NCBI GenBank assembly: GCA_031279875.1
Contig: JAITHS010000328.1
Span: 1 to 6,623, forward strand
Origin: Tannerella sp.
GTDB taxonomy: Bacteria; Bacteroidota; Bacteroidia; Bacteroidales; Tannerellaceae
DNA length: 6,623 bases
Direction of reading: 5' to 3'
This document shows, in pieces, positions 5,637 to 6,623 of the stretch. A model generated the notes under the pieces. That model was not told the origin of the DNA. It saw only the letters and a list, made by a program, of their open reading frames with translations, and ran no database searches. The first letter of the stretch is position 1; each line of letters starts with the position of its first letter. The position numbers and the translations under genes were made by a program.

Positions 5637-6623
5637 TTTTATTTTTGACAATTGGTTTAATTCCTCATCGGTAGCGAAACCGTTGGTTTTGACTATGATA
5701 CGATGCCGGAATACTGCTTTTTTTCCGCGTTTGAGTGATAATTTGAACTCTGATGCAGAAGGGTCGAAAACCTTGTTACCCAGATTGTTGGTCGAGAAAA
5801 GTCCGTAGCCGCGAGCGTGCGAGTGAGCGGGATAGCCGGGGTTATTTTTGTGGTCGATGATAGCGAGGGTTATTTGCTCGCCGTTTTTGTTTGCCGACAA
5901 ACTGACCCATCCGGCCGGTTTTCCCCAAACGCCTTTTTCGTATTCTGCACCGTTGCTGTTGCGATATACGCCGTTGACGCCCTCGTTGTTCATTATCGGC
6001 ACATCGGTTTTGTTGCCGGCGGCGTCGAGAAACACTTCCGGCTTGTTTGACGGCTCTTCAAAAGCGCGGTCAACGCGGATGGCGATAAAACCTTCCTTAT
6101 TGTCGGTAAAAACGACCGTATCCTGCTGTGCCGTAAGCGTTGTAGTGCGGTCGATGATACGGATGTTGCCCGACCCGCTGAATTTGAATGTCGTAGTTTC
6201 GATAAGTAGGATATTATTTTGATAATCAACCCAATCGCATTCTACTTGCAGTTCTCCGTTTTTTGCTTTGACAACTTTTTTGTGTCGTATGGAGCCGTAG
6301 GACGATTTTTTATCGTCGGGGATAGCGTAGGAGTTGTTCCAGAAATCCAGTCCGTTGACGTCGCCGAAACTGAGCCACAGTCCAACGTGATGCGGGTGGT
6401 CGATACGTTCGCCCGCACGCGGATTACGCGGAAAGCCACGTGTAACATCCGTCCCGTTAGCCGTAAATAGCGGATATAGTACCGGCTTTTCGAGGTCGTC
6501 GGGATAGATATAAGACGTAAAAAGTTTGCCGTCATAAAGCACATCGACCTTGCGAGCGGCGTCGTCGGCAATGAAAGATATTTTTGCGTTGTTTTTATTG
6601 CTGCCGCCTAATATGAGACAACC
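5634..6623 (-). CDS. PmoA-like (DUF6807-type) protein, 5' end outside the window
   Basis: 329 codons are visible and the frame stays open to the right edge, so the start is missing. A GTG at 6540-6542 could be mistaken for the start, but the preceding in-frame residues (ISFIADDAARKVDV) fit the first beta-strand of the fold. The family is often labelled 'methane oxygenase PmoA', but it is not a methane monooxygenase subunit; members sit in sugar-catabolism clusters of Bacteroidota and Planctomycetota and their reaction is not established to my knowledge. Conserved features, in visible numbering, are LFTSYIYPD (about 34-42), TRGFPRNPR then GERIDHPHHVGLWLSFGD (61-88, histidines 76, 78 and 79), GLDFWNN (91-97), DNKEGFIAIRV (174-184) and PAHSHARGYGLFS (265-277). 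The clustered histidines could bind a metal or sugar. The first visible residues are G-C, which could be the end of a lipobox, making it a periplasmic lipoprotein; this cannot be confirmed here. It is followed by a 1-base overlap into the ADP-forming ligase. Confidence 0.87.
   Translation of the reverse strand, partial: GCLILGGSNKNNAKISFIADDAARKVDVLYDGKLFTSYIYPDDLEKPVLYPLFTANGTDVTRGFPRNPRAGERIDHPHHVGLWLSFGDVNGLDFWNNSYAIPDDKKSSYGSIRHKKVVKAKNGELQVECDWVDYQNNILLIETTTFKFSGSGNIRIIDRTTTLTAQQDTVVFTDNKEGFIAIRVDRAFEEPSNKPEVFLDAAGNKTDVPIMNNEGVNGVYRNSNGAEYEKGVWGKPAGWVSLSANKNGEQITLAIIDHKNNPGYPAHSHARGYGLFSTNNLGNKVFDPSASEFKLSLKRGKKAVFRHRIIVKTNGFATDEELNQLSKIK

Noticed and set aside
5848..6222. 124-codon open frame on the plus strand inside the PmoA-like gene
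   Set aside because: It is an antisense shadow; the minus-strand frame carries clear family motifs across the whole span.
5634..6623. Subunit A of particulate methane monooxygenase, suggested by the family label PmoA
   Set aside because: The protein has no multiple membrane helices and does not resemble that subunit; the label is a historical misnomer for a soluble carbohydrate-associated family.

Overview
The window looks like a chromosomal piece of a Bacteroidota genome, most likely order Bacteroidales. The reasons are: two promoter-like sites of the Bacteroidota primary-sigma type (TTTG, about 20 bases, TAnnTTTGY); AT-rich leaders without a clear Shine-Dalgarno; (AATTACG)n intergenic repeats; and protein families that are abundant in this group (PF06439/DUF1080, the PmoA-like family, fused ADP-forming acyl-CoA synthetase). 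No RNA gene, CRISPR array, integrase or transposase is visible.

Right and centre (547-6623): four tightly spaced minus-strand genes form one probable operon, transcribed from off the right edge toward the left. In order of transcription they are a PmoA-like (DUF6807-type) protein cut by the window edge, a fused ADP-forming acetate/acyl-CoA ligase, an AMP-forming acyl-CoA synthetase, and a secreted protein with two DUF1080 (3-keto-disaccharide hydrolase-like) domains. The junctions are a 1-base stop/start overlap, a 6-base gap and a 24-base gap. The outer two genes belong to families tied to extracytoplasmic carbohydrate work. The inner two are cytosolic enzymes that activate carboxylic acids to CoA thioesters. 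One reading is a catabolic unit that takes a glycoside apart outside the cytoplasm and handles the resulting organic acids as CoA esters inside, but the sequence does not prove the link.

Left (1-546): the first 59 bases hold the start of a minus-strand gene with a basic and then hydrophobic N-terminus, leaving the window. Between it and the operon lie two divergent promoters (minus about 80-113, plus 151-183) separated by a threefold 7-base tandem repeat. Next come what look like the remains of a small plus-strand gene (226-431, head and tail in different frames), about 60 featureless bases, and a 37-base palindrome that is also an imperfect direct repeat (493-529), 17 bases past the operon's last stop codon.

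Most of the window is ordinary metabolism. The points most worth a second look are the broken small gene behind an apparently intact promoter, the mixed carbohydrate/acyl-CoA operon, and the non-canonical C-terminal lysine motif of the AMP-forming ligase. I see no convincing undescribed system.
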